A DNA stretch of 64,000 bases, from the NCBI GenBank assembly GCA_029721435.1, contig CM056581.1, forward strand, positions 67,221,712-67,285,711, in the 5' to 3' direction. Source of the DNA: Gymnothorax reevesii (lineage: Eukaryota; Chordata; Actinopteri; Anguilliformes; Muraenidae). Below, piece by piece: positions 32,213-42,569 of the stretch. The stretch's first letter is position 1; every line of letters starts with the position of its first letter. The position numbers were made by a program, and so were the translations under genes. The notes under the pieces are model-generated. The model searched no databases. It saw only the letters and a program-made list of their open reading frames with translations, and was not told the origin of the DNA.

Positions 32213-33221
32213 CTCATAGTTACCGCAAAACAAAGAAAAGTTTGATAAAAAGAGTGTAAATGCGCACACGCTAGTAATCAATTTGATTTTCAATAATTCC
32301 GCACAAACTTATTTTCCGGTTTGCCTTTAATTAACTTGCGTTTCTTATGTCGCTCAATAAATATGCTCCGCAACTTGCCAGCTCACTTCACCGACCTTAC
32401 GTCTTTCATGTTGAACAGACAGATGGCAAGGGGCGCATCTCTAAGCCTAGGCTGCATCCTTTGAAGGCTGCATTTTTAGGGATCGCCGCGTAATTCCATC
32501 TGCCAAAGTGACGTCATGTCGTTTCATCTCCGTGAAACGGATTTGGTTTTAGTGAGTTGTCAGTGGTTTCCCTAACCTGAACCTTAACTCTAACCCTTGA
32601 CGCAAAACCTAATCCTAAATTTAACCTTGTCCCTTATCCTGAATGTCAGTTTAGTGGATGGAAGTAAGTGATGAACCCTAAAAATGCAGCCTTCAAAGGA
32701 CGCAGCCTATGCTTTGAGATGCACCCAAGGAATGCCCGTTGCTCCACCCACTCACATCCGCTGCAGTGATAAATTCGGAGGAGCGGGACCGCGCTTACAT
32801 ATGAGAGCCATAAATTATCGATACCGAAACGGTTTATTTTTCTCTTTTAAATCATTTATGCCTCGTTTCTCGGCAAAGACAAAATCTTTTATTTATATTC
32901 AGGCTATGCGAACACCAACGGGTCCTCATATGTAAGCGCGTTCCCGCTCCTCTGAATTTATCACTGCAGCGGATGTGAATGGGTGGAGCAATGGGCTTTC
33001 CTTGCAATCTGTCTGTTCAACATCAAAGACGTAAAGTCGGTGAAGTGAGCTGGCAGGTTACGGAGCATATGTATTGAGCGACAAAAGAAACGCAAGTTAA
33101 TTAAAGGCAAACCGGAAAATAAGTTTGCGCGTAATTATTGAAAATCAAATTTATTACTTGCGTGTGCGCATTTACACTTTTATCAAACTTTTCTTTGTTT
33201 TGCGGTAACTATGAGTGAAAT
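32213..33221. repeat. Core of the foldback: three nested inverted pairs
   Basis: Outer pair 32213-32440 / 32995-33221 (CTCATAGTTACCGCAAAACA against its complement; GTTTGCCTTTAATTAACTTG against CAAGTTAATTAAAGGCAAAC). Middle pair near 32440-32482 / 32668-32725 (AAGGCTGCATTTTTAGGG against CCTAAAAATGCAGCCTT). Inner pair 32733-32804 / 32926-32999 (CATCCGCTGCAGTGATAAAT against its complement). About 120 bp at 32805-32925 forms the central loop. It is non-coding. Confidence 0.85.
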
Positions 33222-34451
33222 CCATTAACTGCATTGTGTATCTCCATTACTTTGAATAGCACTAATTCGCATCACTCTATTTTGATGCGTTATGCATGTC
33301 AGCTGAGTAGCATCTAACACAACGTAATGTGCATTTATAGCAGTATATAAATTCATTTCGAACACTGCTTAGCGATCCATTTATCAGCCTAACCATTCTT
33401 CGTTGTTAAATTACTTACCGACCTTCATACACGATGACGAAACTTTTCGGCAACTTGACTTATGAGATCCAAAATGGTAACTATTTTTTGTTCATGATCC
33501 AACCAAGTGGGTGGAACAATGCGCATTCCTTGCCGTCCGTCTGTGATGAACATTCTATACGTGGCCAAGTCAATAAAGCGAGTGCAAATATGGCGTTACG
33601 GTGCAAATATTTTCTCCATTTTATTTTAATTGATGAATGGCCGTAATATAGGCCTACTCGATTGCCACACTGCATTATGTAGTGCTGCAATATGTACAGT
33701 AAGCTAAGGCCGCTGTTGTGATATCCTAGGAGCATGTATACGCAGCTAAAATTCACCTCACTTTTTCATAGTTTATGGTTATCATTGTAATGAGTTGTAT
33801 ATTTCCATTACTTTGAATAACACCAATTCACATTTCTGTATTTTGATGCATCATGCATCATGTGTCAGCTGTGTAACATCTAACGTAATGTCCATATGAG
33901 TGCATTTATAGCAATACATAAATTCAGTTCGAACACTGCTTAGCAAACCATTTATTAACCATTCTTCAGCCTAAAATGATTTACTGACCTTCATACTTGA
34001 CGACGAAACTTTTCAGCAACTTGACAGATGACATCCAAAATGTTTTTTTTTTTTTTTTTGTGCATGATCCGAACATCCATGAAAGCACTGAACATGCATA
34101 CACATTTTTCGTGGTACAGCCTTTATTAGATTAAAGATTTGGGTAGGTGGAGACGTCAGAGAATACTAAATCCGAACATCTAATGTTCGTGAGCAGCATC
34201 TGAGATCAACCGGAGTGATGCAGGTAGATTCGACGGTGTGGCAGATTTTCATCTGAATGAAGATAATACGAGACCTAAAAGAATGCAACAGTTGGTAGCG
34301 TAAATATGCACATTCAGAACAGAAAAGTGATCCCATTGGGTCCCGTCCCGTTTACAACTTACGATTTTAGATTGATAGAGAATCTACATAACTTTTAAAA
34401 AATCAAATACAGAGCACTGGAGAGGAGTAAATGGTATTGCAATGCTCTGAT

Positions 34452-34491
<40 letters not shown>
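34452..34491. repeat. (CA)n microsatellite
   Basis: About 20 CA units. The homologous site in the left arm (about 29910-29930) has only a short GCGCGTGTGTTTGTGTG, so the repeat expanded, or was retained, in one arm only. Confidence 0.9.
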
Positions 34492-34494
<3 letters not shown>

Positions 34495-34601
34495 TAGAAT
34501 AAGAATTAGAATTATTTGTGTTTTGTCAGTTTTTGTTTTTTGCCAGCTCTGCTTAACATTTGAAGATTAACTCAAGTAGCCTACTCAAAATCAACAGGGG
34601 T

Positions 34602-34916
34602 TTAATGCTTAACTTTCGCAGAGCCGGCCATTGTCATAAAATCTACCACAAATAACATCGATTGTAACTCGCACTTAGAAATGAAACGTAGAGGCGGTAT
34701 TAAAATTATAATCGAGAAAGACTTTATTGGAAAGGGCTTTGGGGGTGGATAGAAAGGCACGGCCTCTGGTTCACTGACATGCAGAAATTCATGGATGAAC
34801 TGTTCGGTGCATTCCAAGAGGCTCAGATATCTGGGGAAGGACAGAAAAAGGAGCTTTAAAACAAAGGTAAAAATAACGCAGTACAACGTGTGTAACATTT
34901 CACGGTAGACCCACAT
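34602..34916 (-). CDS. Right-arm counterpart of the 64-aa frame (104 aa)
   Basis: It shares MWVYREMLHTLYCVIF and SLLECTEQFIHEFLHVSEPE with 29486-29680, then continues through KPFPIKSFSI and FVVDFMTMAGSAKVKH. In the left arm the equivalent C-terminal text exists in another frame after an indel. No domain is recognised. Conservation between arms may only reflect their recent duplication. Confidence 0.25.
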   Translation of the reverse strand: MWVYREMLHTLYCVIFTFVLKLLFLSFPRYLSLLECTEQFIHEFLHVSEPEAVPFYPPPKPFPIKSFSIIILIPPLRFISKCELQSMLFVVDFMTMAGSAKVKH

Positions 34917-35036
34917 CTTACTATACTCCCCGGAATGGTTATAAGTTACGTAACCTAAAAGTAAATTAGCTTACCAGAATTGACAAAAGTTTAAAGCTCC
35001 TGAGTTTAAAACATATCGGTTTATAAGGCACGTGAA

Positions 35037-35285
35037 GTGCCTTGTGTTATGTGTTCGGTTTATTGTCTTGAATCCGGAAAAGATAATGGAATTCGCACGC
35101 AGACAAGCAAAAATCATCTGACTCCGATAATGTGGTTATTCGACGTTGAACTTAAGAGGACACGAGCCTGGGGCGCTTTTCCCAATAGCGTAGTTGCAGA
35201 AATTTATACGTCCATTCAGTCAGTGGTTCCAACTATGGAAGTTAGCATCTGTGATTTCGGGAAGCGTACCCCTGAGCAATGTTAA
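35037..35285 (+). CDS. Right-arm counterpart of the 80-aa frame (82 aa)
   Basis: It is nearly identical to the minus-strand frame at 29119-29361 (CVMCSVYCLESGKDNGIRTQ, FDVELKRTRAWGAFPNS), ending KRTPEQC. There are no indels between the two. Whether it is translated is unknown; no start context or promoter is evident. Confidence 0.25.
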   Translation: MPCVMCSVYCLESGKDNGIRTQTSKNHLTPIMWLFDVELKRTRAWGAFPNSVVAEIYTSIQSVVPTMEVSICDFGKRTPEQC

Positions 35286-35471
35286 AGTTACGCAACAGCA
35301 AGTCAACTATTTTGCCGAGATTTTTGAGTTGAAATCAATAGTATTACTTCCCTGTCAAAGTCGTTTTTAACATTTTTCATTGCATTTGTGTTTTAAAATA
35401 GTATCTCAAACCATAATTAATCCTTTACTGGCGGCTATGTTTCGTCAGGGTGCAGTCTGCAGTGGTCAGAC

Positions 35472-35896
35472 TTCCATTTCCGGTGAAAAGTGATCGTGAA
35501 CACGCACCCTAGGTCGGAGTTCCACGAGCCCGAGCCGTTGTCATGGACACCTCCGATACCAGCGCGTTCATAAGCCCCACACTACGCACGTGTGAGCAAA
35601 AATCACACAGCGCATGTCCGCGTGGCTCCGGAAGCTTGGCCCCCATGTTCAATTGCTGCGCCTCTGAGCAATTTCCATTGAAATGAATGGGCGGCCATTT
35701 TCCAATTGTATATCCAGTGAAATATAAAACATCCTTGGGTCGACCCGATTTGTGCGTCCGGTCCATGGTATGTGTGCACAACTTAGACAGGATACAACCG
35801 AACCTGCTGATATGCATAGGTTTGTATGCTCTGTGTTTGTCCAATCAATGTGTTTCACTTACTCTAAAATGTTTAAACACTCGGGAATTGGATAAG
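35472..35896. other. Right-side segment between foldback arm and RTE
   Basis: 35650-35745 is the inverted partner of 28678-28760 (GAATGGGCGGCCATTTTCCA). The remainder (35472-35640 and 35746-35883) has no partner in the left side. It ends in the target duplication GGAATTGGATAAG (35884-35896) of the RTE element. Confidence 0.7.
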
Positions 35897-35925
35897 GCGA
35901 TTCAAGGTCCCCTCCTTGAATCGCC
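35896..35925 (+). promoter_or_regulatory. 5'-terminal hairpin of the RTE leader
   Basis: GGCGATTCAAGG, a 6-nt loop, then CCTTGAATCGCC: a perfect 12-bp stem at the exact 5' end of the element. The next bases CCACCTTATCGTGGTGG form a second small stem. In the RNA this could act in translation or end protection; that is inference. Confidence 0.75.
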
Positions 35926-38900
35926 ACCTTATCGTGGTGGAGGGGTTTGAGCACCTGGATGATCCCAGGAGCTATGTTGTCTGGGGCTTATTTGCCCCTG
36001 GTAGGGTCTCCCAGGGCAAACAGGTCCTAGGTGACAGGTCAGACTAAGAGCGGTTCAAAACCCCTGATGAATGTAAATAGAACAAGGACGTTTACGTCGC
36101 CCGGATTGGCGTCACCGGGACCCCACCCTGGTGCCAGGCCTGGGGTTGGGGTTGGTAGGCGAGCGCCTGGTGGTCGGGCCTCTGCTCATGGGATCCGCCC
36201 GGGCATAGCCCGAACGAGCGACGTGGGCCCGCTTTCCCGTAGGCCCATCCCCCGCGGGAGGGTTCAGAAGGGGCTGATGCCTTGTGTTTTGGGTGGCAGT
36301 CGTGGGCGGGGGCCCCGGCGACCCAATCCTCGGACTCTGAATCTGGTTCTGGGGACATGGAATGTTACCTCACTGGGGGGGAAGGAGCCTGAGCTTGTGC
36401 GGGAGGCCGAGCGATACCGGCTAGAGATAGTCGGGCTCACCTCCACGCACAGTCTGGGCTCTGGAACCCAACTCCTTGAGAGAGGCTGGACTCTCTTCTA
36501 CTCTGGAGTTGCCCGCGGTGAGAGGCGGCGGGCTGGTGTGGGTTTGCTTATAGCCCCCCAGCTTAGCCGTCAGGTGTTGGAGTTTTCCCCAGTGAACCAG
36601 AGGGTCGCTGCCCTGCGCCTTCGGGTCGGGGACTGGTGCCTCTCTGTCATTTCGGCTTATGGGCCGAATGGCAGTGCAGAGTACCCGACCTTCTTGGAGT
36701 CCGTAGGAAGGGTACTGGAAAGTGCTCCGACTAGGGACTCCATCGTTCTACTGGGGGACTTCAACGCCCACGTGGGTAGCGACAGTGTTACCTGGAGGGG
36801 CGTGATTGGGAGGAACGGCCTCCCCGATCTGAACCCGAGTGGTGCTCTGTTATTGGACTTCTGTGCTAGTCACGGTTTGTCCATAACGAACACCATGTTC
36901 AAGCATAAGGGTGTCCATCAGTGCACGTGGCATGAGGACACCCGAGGTCGGAGGTCAATGATCGACTTTGTGGTCGTGTCATCTGACCTCCGGCCTTATG
37001 TCTTGGATACTCGGGTGAAGAGAGGGGCTGAGCTGTCCACTGATCACCACCTGGTGGTGAGTTGGATCCGCTGTCGGAGGAGGAAGCTGGACAGACTTGG
37101 CAGGCCCAAACGTGTTGTGAGGGTTTGTTGGGAACGTCTAGCGGAACCCTCTGTCAGAGGGGTTTTCAACTCTCACCTCCGGGAGAGCTTTGACCAGATC
37201 CCAATGGAGGCTAGCGACATTGAGTCTGAATGGACCATGTTCTGCACCTCCATTGTTGACGAGGCTGTTCGGAGCTGTGGCCGTAAGGTTTCCGGTGCCG
37301 GTCGTGGCGGCAATCACCGAACCCGGTGGTGGACACCGGAAGTAAGGGATGCCGTCAAGCTGAAGAAGGAGTCTTACCGAGCTTGGCTAGCTTGCGGGAC
37401 GCCTGAGGCAGCTGACCGGTACCGGCAGGCTAAGCGTGCTGCAGCCCGGGCGGTGGCGGAAGCAAAAACTTGGGTATGGGAAAAGTTCGGGGAGGCCATG
37501 GAGGAGGACTATCGGTCGGCCCCGAAGAAATTCTGGCAAACCGTTCGGCGCCTCAGGAGGGGAAAGCAGTACCCTGCCAACACTGTTTACAGTGGAGGTG
37601 GGGAACTGTTGACTTCGACTGGGGATATTGTCGACCGGTGGAAGGAATACTTCGAGGACCTCCTCAATCCCGCTGTTACGCCTTCCGTAGAGGAAGCAGA
37701 GGCTGGGGACTCAGAGGCTGACTCATCCATCACTCGGGCTGAAGTCACTGAGGTAGTTCGGCAGCTCCTTGGTGGCAAGGCACCGGGGGTGGATGAGATC
37801 CGCCCTGAGTACCTCAAGTCTCTGGATGTAGTAGGGCTGTCTTGGTTGACACGCCTCTGCAGCATCGCGTGGCAGTCGGGGACAGTGCCTCTGGATTGGC
37901 AGACCGGGGTGGTGGTTCCACTATTTAAAAAGGGGGACCGGAGGGTGTGCTCCCACTATAGGGGGATCACACTTCTCAGCCTCCCGGGTAAAGTCTATTC
38001 CAGGGTGCTGGAGAGGAGAATCCGGCCGATAGTCGAACCTCGGATTCAGGAGGAACAATGCGGTTTTCGTCCTGGTCGTGGAACACTGGACCAGCTCTAT
38101 ACCCTCCGCAGGGTGCTTGAGGGTGCATGGGAGTTTGCCCAACCTGTTCACATGTGTTTTGTGGACTTGGAGAAGGCATTCGACCGTGTCCCTCGTGGCA
38201 TTCTGTGGGAGGTGCTTCGGGAGTATGGAGTCCGGGGCCCTCTACTAAGGGCCGTGCGATCTCTGTATGACCGGAGCAGGAGCTTGCTTCGCATTGCCGG
38301 CAGTAAGTCAGACCTGTTCCCGGTGCATGTTGGACTCCGGCAGGGCTGCCCTTTGTCACCGGTTCTGTTCATTATTTTTATGGACAGAATTTCTAGGCGC
38401 AGCCAGGGGGCGGAGGGAGTCCGGTTTGGGGACCACAGGATCTCATCTCTGCTTTTTGCGGATGATGTTGTCCTGTTGGCTCCTTCGAATCAGGACCTTC
38501 AGCATGCACTGGAGCGGTTTGCAGCCGAGTGTGAAGTGGCTGGGATGAGAATCAGCACCTCCAAGTCCAAGGCAATGGTTCTCGACCGAAAAAAGGTGAT
38601 ATGTTCCCTCTGGGTTGGAGGAGAGTTCTTGCCTCAAGTGGAGGAGTTCAAGTATCTTGGGGTCTTGTTCACGAGTGAGGGAAGGATGGAGCGTGAGATT
38701 GACAGACGGATCGGTGCAGCGGCAGCAGTAATGCGGTCGTTGTACCGATCTGTCCTGGTGAAGAAGGAGCTGAGCCGAAAGGCAAAGCTCTCCATTTACC
38801 AGTCAATCTACGTTCCTACCCTCACCTATGGCCATGAACTCTGGGTCATGACCGAAAGAACGAGATCTCGGGTACAAGCGGCTGAAATGGGTTTCCTCTG

Positions 38901-39271
38901 CAGGGTGGCGGGCCGCTCCCTTAGAGATAGGGTGAGGAGCTCTGTCACCCGGGAGGAGCTCAGAGTAGAGCCGCTGCTCCTCCACGTCGAGAGGGGCCAG
39001 CTGAGGTGGCTCGGGCATCTTTATCGGATGCCCCCTGGACGCCTTCCTGGGAAGGTGTTCCGGGCATGCCCCACCGGGAGGAGGCCTCGGGGAAGACCCA
39101 GGACACGCTGGAGGGACTATGTCTCTCGGCTGGCCTGGGAACGCCTCGGGATACCCCCGGAAGAACTGGAGGAAGTGTCCGGGGAGAGGGAAGTCTGGGC
39201 ATCCCTACTTAGACTGCTGCCCCCGCGACCCGGCCCCGGATAAGCGGTTGAAAATGGATGGATGGATGGAT
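35897..39271 (+). mobile_element. Full-length RTE-clade LINE with 13-bp target duplication
   Basis: The element runs from GCGATTCAAGG to a (ATGG)n tail and is flanked by GGAATTGGATAAG at 35884-35896 and 39272-39284. It has a short 5' leader, one intact reading frame and a very short 3' UTR (about 28 nt, AGCGGTTGAAAATGGATGG) ending in the tetranucleotide tail, all typical of RTE LINEs. Base composition is clearly GC-richer than the AT-rich surroundings. The perfect duplication and intact frame indicate a recent insertion. Confidence 0.92.
36031..39243 (+). CDS. RTE LINE polyprotein: endonuclease and reverse transcriptase (1070 aa)
   Basis: An uninterrupted frame ending TAA at 39241-39243. The likely start is M1 (36031) or M13 (36067, [13 protein letters not shown]). 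After a Pro/Arg/Gly-rich N-terminus, an apurinic-type endonuclease spans about residues 105-345: TWNVTSL (W110-N111), GDFNAHV (G242-N245) and STDHHLV (D338-H339). The reverse transcriptase follows: [35 protein letters not shown], motif [13 protein letters not shown] (D712), [12 protein letters not shown] and motif [12 protein letters not shown] (FADD 809-812). The C-terminus has [12 protein letters not shown] and a basic [11 protein letters not shown] run. All key catalytic positions I can check are present. It would nick DNA and copy its own RNA. One oddity is IVGLTSTH, where a catalytic Glu might be expected, so endonuclease activity needs a check. Confidence 0.93.
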   Translation: MTGQTKSGSKPLMNVNRTRTFTSPGLASPGPHPGARPGVGVGRRAPGGRASAHGIRPGIARTSDVGPLSRRPIPRGRVQKGLMPCVLGGSRGRGPRRPNPRTLNLVLGTWNVTSLGGKEPELVREAERYRLEIVGLTSTHSLGSGTQLLERGWTLFYSGVARGERRRAGVGLLIAPQLSRQVLEFSPVNQRVAALRLRVGDWCLSVISAYGPNGSAEYPTFLESVGRVLESAPTRDSIVLLGDFNAHVGSDSVTWRGVIGRNGLPDLNPSGALLLDFCASHGLSITNTMFKHKGVHQCTWHEDTRGRRSMIDFVVVSSDLRPYVLDTRVKRGAELSTDHHLVVSWIRCRRRKLDRLGRPKRVVRVCWERLAEPSVRGVFNSHLRESFDQIPMEASDIESEWTMFCTSIVDEAVRSCGRKVSGAGRGGNHRTRWWTPEVRDAVKLKKESYRAWLACGTPEAADRYRQAKRAAARAVAEAKTWVWEKFGEAMEEDYRSAPKKFWQTVRRLRRGKQYPANTVYSGGGELLTSTGDIVDRWKEYFEDLLNPAVTPSVEEAEAGDSEADSSITRAEVTEVVRQLLGGKAPGVDEIRPEYLKSLDVVGLSWLTRLCSIAWQSGTVPLDWQTGVVVPLFKKGDRRVCSHYRGITLLSLPGKVYSRVLERRIRPIVEPRIQEEQCGFRPGRGTLDQLYTLRRVLEGAWEFAQPVHMCFVDLEKAFDRVPRGILWEVLREYGVRGPLLRAVRSLYDRSRSLLRIAGSKSDLFPVHVGLRQGCPLSPVLFIIFMDRISRRSQGAEGVRFGDHRISSLLFADDVVLLAPSNQDLQHALERFAAECEVAGMRISTSKSKAMVLDRKKVICSLWVGGEFLPQVEEFKYLGVLFTSEGRMEREIDRRIGAAAAVMRSLYRSVLVKKELSRKAKLSIYQSIYVPTLTYGHELWVMTERTRSRVQAAEMGFLCRVAGRSLRDRVRSSVTREELRVEPLLLHVERGQLRWLGHLYRMPPGRLPGKVFRACPTGRRPRGRPRTRWRDYVSRLAWERLGIPPEELEEVSGEREVWASLLRLLPPRPGPG

Positions 39272-39327
39272 GGAATTGGATAAGAAATGAGCCAATCAAT
39301 ACATTGTTACCGGGGGAGCTTTATGAG

Positions 39328-39443
39328 GGCATGAAGTGTAACTCTACAATTACGCAGAAGAGTCTGAGTGTATGATTGAGTGATTGGCTATCAACACCAG
39401 TACTCGGGTGGATATAAGGAAGCCCTGAATTCGTCAATGAAGG
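39328..39443 (-). repeat. Outer foldback block B'
   Basis: GAGGGCATGAAGTGTAACTC through GAATTCGTCAATGAA is the reverse complement of 28782-28897, with high identity. On the left this block lies inside block A; here it lies outside A', so the order differs between the two sides. Confidence 0.85.
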
Positions 39444-39674
39444 AATGTACACGTAAATCCAAGGTAGGGAACTACAAATTTTTTTTGTATGTGATGACTG
39501 TAATTGACAGTAGAATGTGAGAGAATCAATACCATGTCGATTTTTTTGCCTCAGAAAACTTATTTTTCTGAACCACTAATTGGAATACTGATGGCTCACT
39601 GTGGCTAAACTGGTTGCTACAGAGGATAACATTTTTTTCTGTGTCAAGATATCGTTTTTTTAAACTGCTGGATC

Positions 39675-40955
39675 CAGTGGCATTCCTAAGCAACTTGGCA
39701 CCCTAGGCAGGATTTCTGGTAGTGCCCCCGCAACTTATTAGACTGACCACAAAATATTCATCATAAACTCACACCGGCCGCGGGAAGGAGTCTTATTGAA
39801 TCCCCCTTAAATCTGTAAATAAATCTTCAAATAAAACATTAGCAAATGGCTTGACACAAACGATTTGCTTAGCTAGTACGTTGTGTTTTTGATCTGCATT
39901 CAGCAACACGCTGGACTGCCATTAAGCCATGATGATAATTCACGCCACTCTGTCTGGCCTGCCTTATGTTATTATTGCCTTATTGGCTGTGCTTGGTGTG
40001 GTCTCTCTGTGTGGTGAACTAGTGTTGGCGGCGGCGGCGCTGTGGATGTGTTGTGTTACAAGTTACCTGTCTGTAACTAGTTGATTTCAACAGAGAGAGA
40101 ATTACCAACCCACCTTCCCTCAGACGCAAGCGCAGTAGGACTACAGGAGAGAGCAGGGGGGCGGGGAGCGATATTTTTTCCATACCGTTAATGCGTTGCT
40201 ATTCTGGAATTCTGGTCCCCCCCATGTGACTTTCCTCCCTTTATGCGCGTCAATTTGCGTCATGACTACGCCGACAAAATAAGGCTACCGTTTGTGTACA
40301 GTGTTGCTTGCTAGCGAGCTAGTTGGCTACATAGCAAGCAATGGTATAGCTAGCGCGCCAATATATTTAGCTACATAGTCAACTGACTAGCGAGTTACAA
40401 AGACTGCAATTCGGTTTCAATGCGTACACTGTCAAACTCGTTAGCGAGCTAGTTCCTCGGTAGCAAGCCAAAGTGATATTGAACTGTGTGTCATAGCTAG
40501 CATGCCATTGTAATTAGCAGCATGACCAACTGGCTAGCGAGCTAAAAAGGCTACAGTTCGCTTATAATGGAATACTCGCGAGTGAGCTATTTGGTTACCT
40601 AACCAGCAAGACAAAGAGACATCGATATCTATAATGACGCTTTAACGGTGCGGAAAAAAATATCGCAGGCGGGGAGGAGTCGTGTCCAGGTCGTGTCCTG
40701 TGCGCAATCCATTGCGGACCGTGCCGAAATTGTCGGCAGGTTGCAGGCAGACAGACACTTAAGCCCGAATATAAATGCTTTATTCAGCCATTGCTTAAAG
40801 ACTTTACGACTGTATGTACTGTTGTTAGATTGCTGTGTCTTTGTTGTTGTTGTTTTATATTTATTTAAAAAAAAAAAAAAAAACTTCTCCCCTCCCTGAC
40901 GCCCTTTCTGCTCGCGAGCGCCCCTAGCATCCGCCTAATGACAGGAGCGCCCCTG
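39675..40955. mobile_element. Non-autonomous hAT-type element, 1281 bp
   Basis: It starts CAGTGGCATTCCTAAG and ends AGGAGCGCCCCTG (imperfect terminal inverted repeats), flanked by GCTGGATC at 39667-39674 and 40956-40963: an exact 8-bp duplication as in hAT elements. Inside are GCTAGC-rich sub-repeats (about 40310-40600), an inverted pair (GCGATATTTTTTCC near 40168 and its complement near 40652), and an A-run at 40867-40883. No transposase is present. Confidence 0.85.
40310..40600. repeat. GCTAGC-rich tandem sub-repeats, about 130-bp period
   Basis: Two imperfect copies (about 40310-40440 and 40440-40570) share TAGCGAGCTAGTT, the AGCAAGC region, TCATAGCTAGC or GTATAGCTAGC, GACCAACTGGCTAGCGAG-like text and a TACAGTTCGC/TGCAATTCGG end. 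A third partial copy follows. Confidence 0.7.
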
Positions 40956-41205
40956 GCTGGATCGATACTATGGGCAAGGATACTGACCAGTTTGCACATC
41001 AGGCTTCGCTGAGGAGTTTAATTCATGCAGCTCTCGAAAAACAGGGAGTGGAGTGAACTTCCCCATATTCAGAACCGCGTTCGAGGTCTGCTTGCTTGTG
41101 AACATTCAATAACTGATCGGTGGGTGCCATCTAGTGATCGAGTACAGTAACAGCGTGCTTAAATTTGCAGGTCTACAGACGCAGGCGTCTACATCGGCAG
41201 AAAGG

Positions 41206-41470
41206 GGTTAAAAAGCAGGTATATTGGTTCTGACAATTGCATGTGAGGTTTCCGCTAAATGTGTGCTTCCAACCATGACAAGGTGAAATAGTTAAATAAC
41301 CTACAAGACAAATGCGTTTCTATTGAGTTGACGCCTCAGAAATTGAGCAGTGGCGAATAGTAAAAATCTGACGCGCGTCATATGCTGCCAGTGGGTGTTG
41401 TTCCATTGAAATTAATGTAACGTTAGCTAATCAATTTTTTGACTTGGGTCTTACGCTTCCAGTGGGTGTT
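41206..41470 (-). mobile_element. DNA-transposon fragment X (CACCCACTGG family)
   Basis: It is the reverse complement of 43922-44190: shared text includes AATTGAGCAGTGGCGAATAG, TGCCAGTGGGTGTTG and CTTCCAGTGGGTGTT at the right edge. It is truncated at the left near GTTAAAAAGCAGG. Non-coding. Confidence 0.75.
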
Positions 41471-42561
41471 TTAATTGTCAATTAAATGACCCCAATGAAG
41501 CTGATACATGCATTAGCATCCATTTTTCACTTCGTAGTGGTGGTATTTGATTGAAAGGTGACAATTGAGAGTGGGCGTCATTTCAGGGCCCCCAGCGGAC
41601 ACGCCCCCAGCATCTTACAGCAGAGATAACTCCTTCATCTTTCAGGTTTTTGAAACCTAATTTTTAATACTTGGCGAATTTTTTGATCATTCAAATTTTG
41701 CTGGGTTGTTAATAACACACTTTTGTCTGCTGAGAGAAACTCAGGAGACATATTTATTATGATTTTACATGGAGTTTAAGTCTTGTGTTGACATTTCAGC
41801 AGTTTTTCAACATTTCTTCAGCTATTTTCTTTGCCTCTCAGTTTCCAAACACCTTCATTTCAGTAGACAACCCCTTCATCCCTTCTCGCTGAAGCAAGCA
41901 CACTTTCTTTTTTTTCAAGCACATTTTCTTCAGAAAACTTCGCCTTTTCTAGCTGCATTTTTATACTGAGAAATATTGTGCTACGTTGTAGAACTATATA
42001 TCGTTTGAAAGTTTCAGGACTCTGCATTCTAACTGCATAAGTGAATTTATATTGCAAACAAAACACAATAGCAAAAATAGAACCTAAAATTGAATCAAAA
42101 CAACTCTCAACCTGACTATGCAGTCCCATAGGTTCAATTGTATCGGATCGGTATGATTAGTCAAAATATGTTGAAATCAATCTTCCCTCAATAGCAGTAT
42201 CGAGATATTGGGCTCTAAATTCGTAGACCTGGTGCAGGCGCAGCGCAGGCATGGCGAAACAGCGAATGGGGGGAGCGCCGCGCCACCGGGGTGTGTCCAG
42301 GCATATGTTGCAATTTCGTGCCTGGTGCAGCCTGGCGCAAGTACTCCTCTGTCCCGCCTCTGTTCCTCCTGCGCAAGTGGAAAAGAGGGAGGAGGGAGGG
42401 TGTGAGTGGGTTTAATACAGCTGAGTCAAATCTTCCCCAATCAAATGAGCTCCTCTCCTCACCTTTAAAAATGAGAAAAAAAGCCTCTGTCCTATATCTG
42501 CATGATGCGTCAATGTTGCATTTTACTTTCCTGCTTCAGGCATGTTTTCTGCACTGCTTAT
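41471..42561. other. Unassigned DNA
   Basis: It includes a T/C-rich segment with TTTCTTTTTTTTCAAGCAC (about 41902-41922) and a GC-richer part near 42220-42400 (GCAGGCGCAGCGCAGGC). Short frames overlap on both strands, with no recognisable domain. No terminal repeats were found. Confidence 0.35.
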
Positions 42562-42569
42562 GTCTATAT

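Larger units (their letters stand above)
33222..35471 (-). repeat. Right arm of the foldback
   Basis: It is the inverted counterpart of 28893-31148. It lacks the solo LTR and the third GGTGAGTGTTGGCTGCG copy. It carries an expanded (CA)n run (34452-34491) and a longer T-run (about 34044-34060) than the left arm. It ends with GTCAGGGTGCAGTCTGCAGT at 35445-35464, matching the complement of 28899-28925. Confidence 0.85.
28678..39443. repeat. Large nested inverted repeat (foldback)
   Basis: Left arm 28893-31148 and right arm 33222-35471 are inverted copies over about 2.2 kb (for example AAGATGTGGGTCTACCGTGA at 29484 against TCACGGTAGACCCACATCTT at 34899). Further inverted pairs lie inside (32213-32440 with 32995-33221; 32733-32804 with 32926-32999) and outside (28678-28760 with 35650-35745; 28782-28897 with 39328-39443). 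Each arm also holds a duplicated segment of several hundred bases (30305 and 30855 starts). Two later insertions (LTR and RTE) interrupt it. It resembles foldback elements with long, internally repetitive ends. No transposase gene was recognised inside. Confidence 0.85.

Noticed and set aside
36092..39299. Minus-strand and alternative-frame ORFs over the RTE element
   Set aside because: They are shadows of the GC-rich 1070-codon frame and carry no domain of their own.
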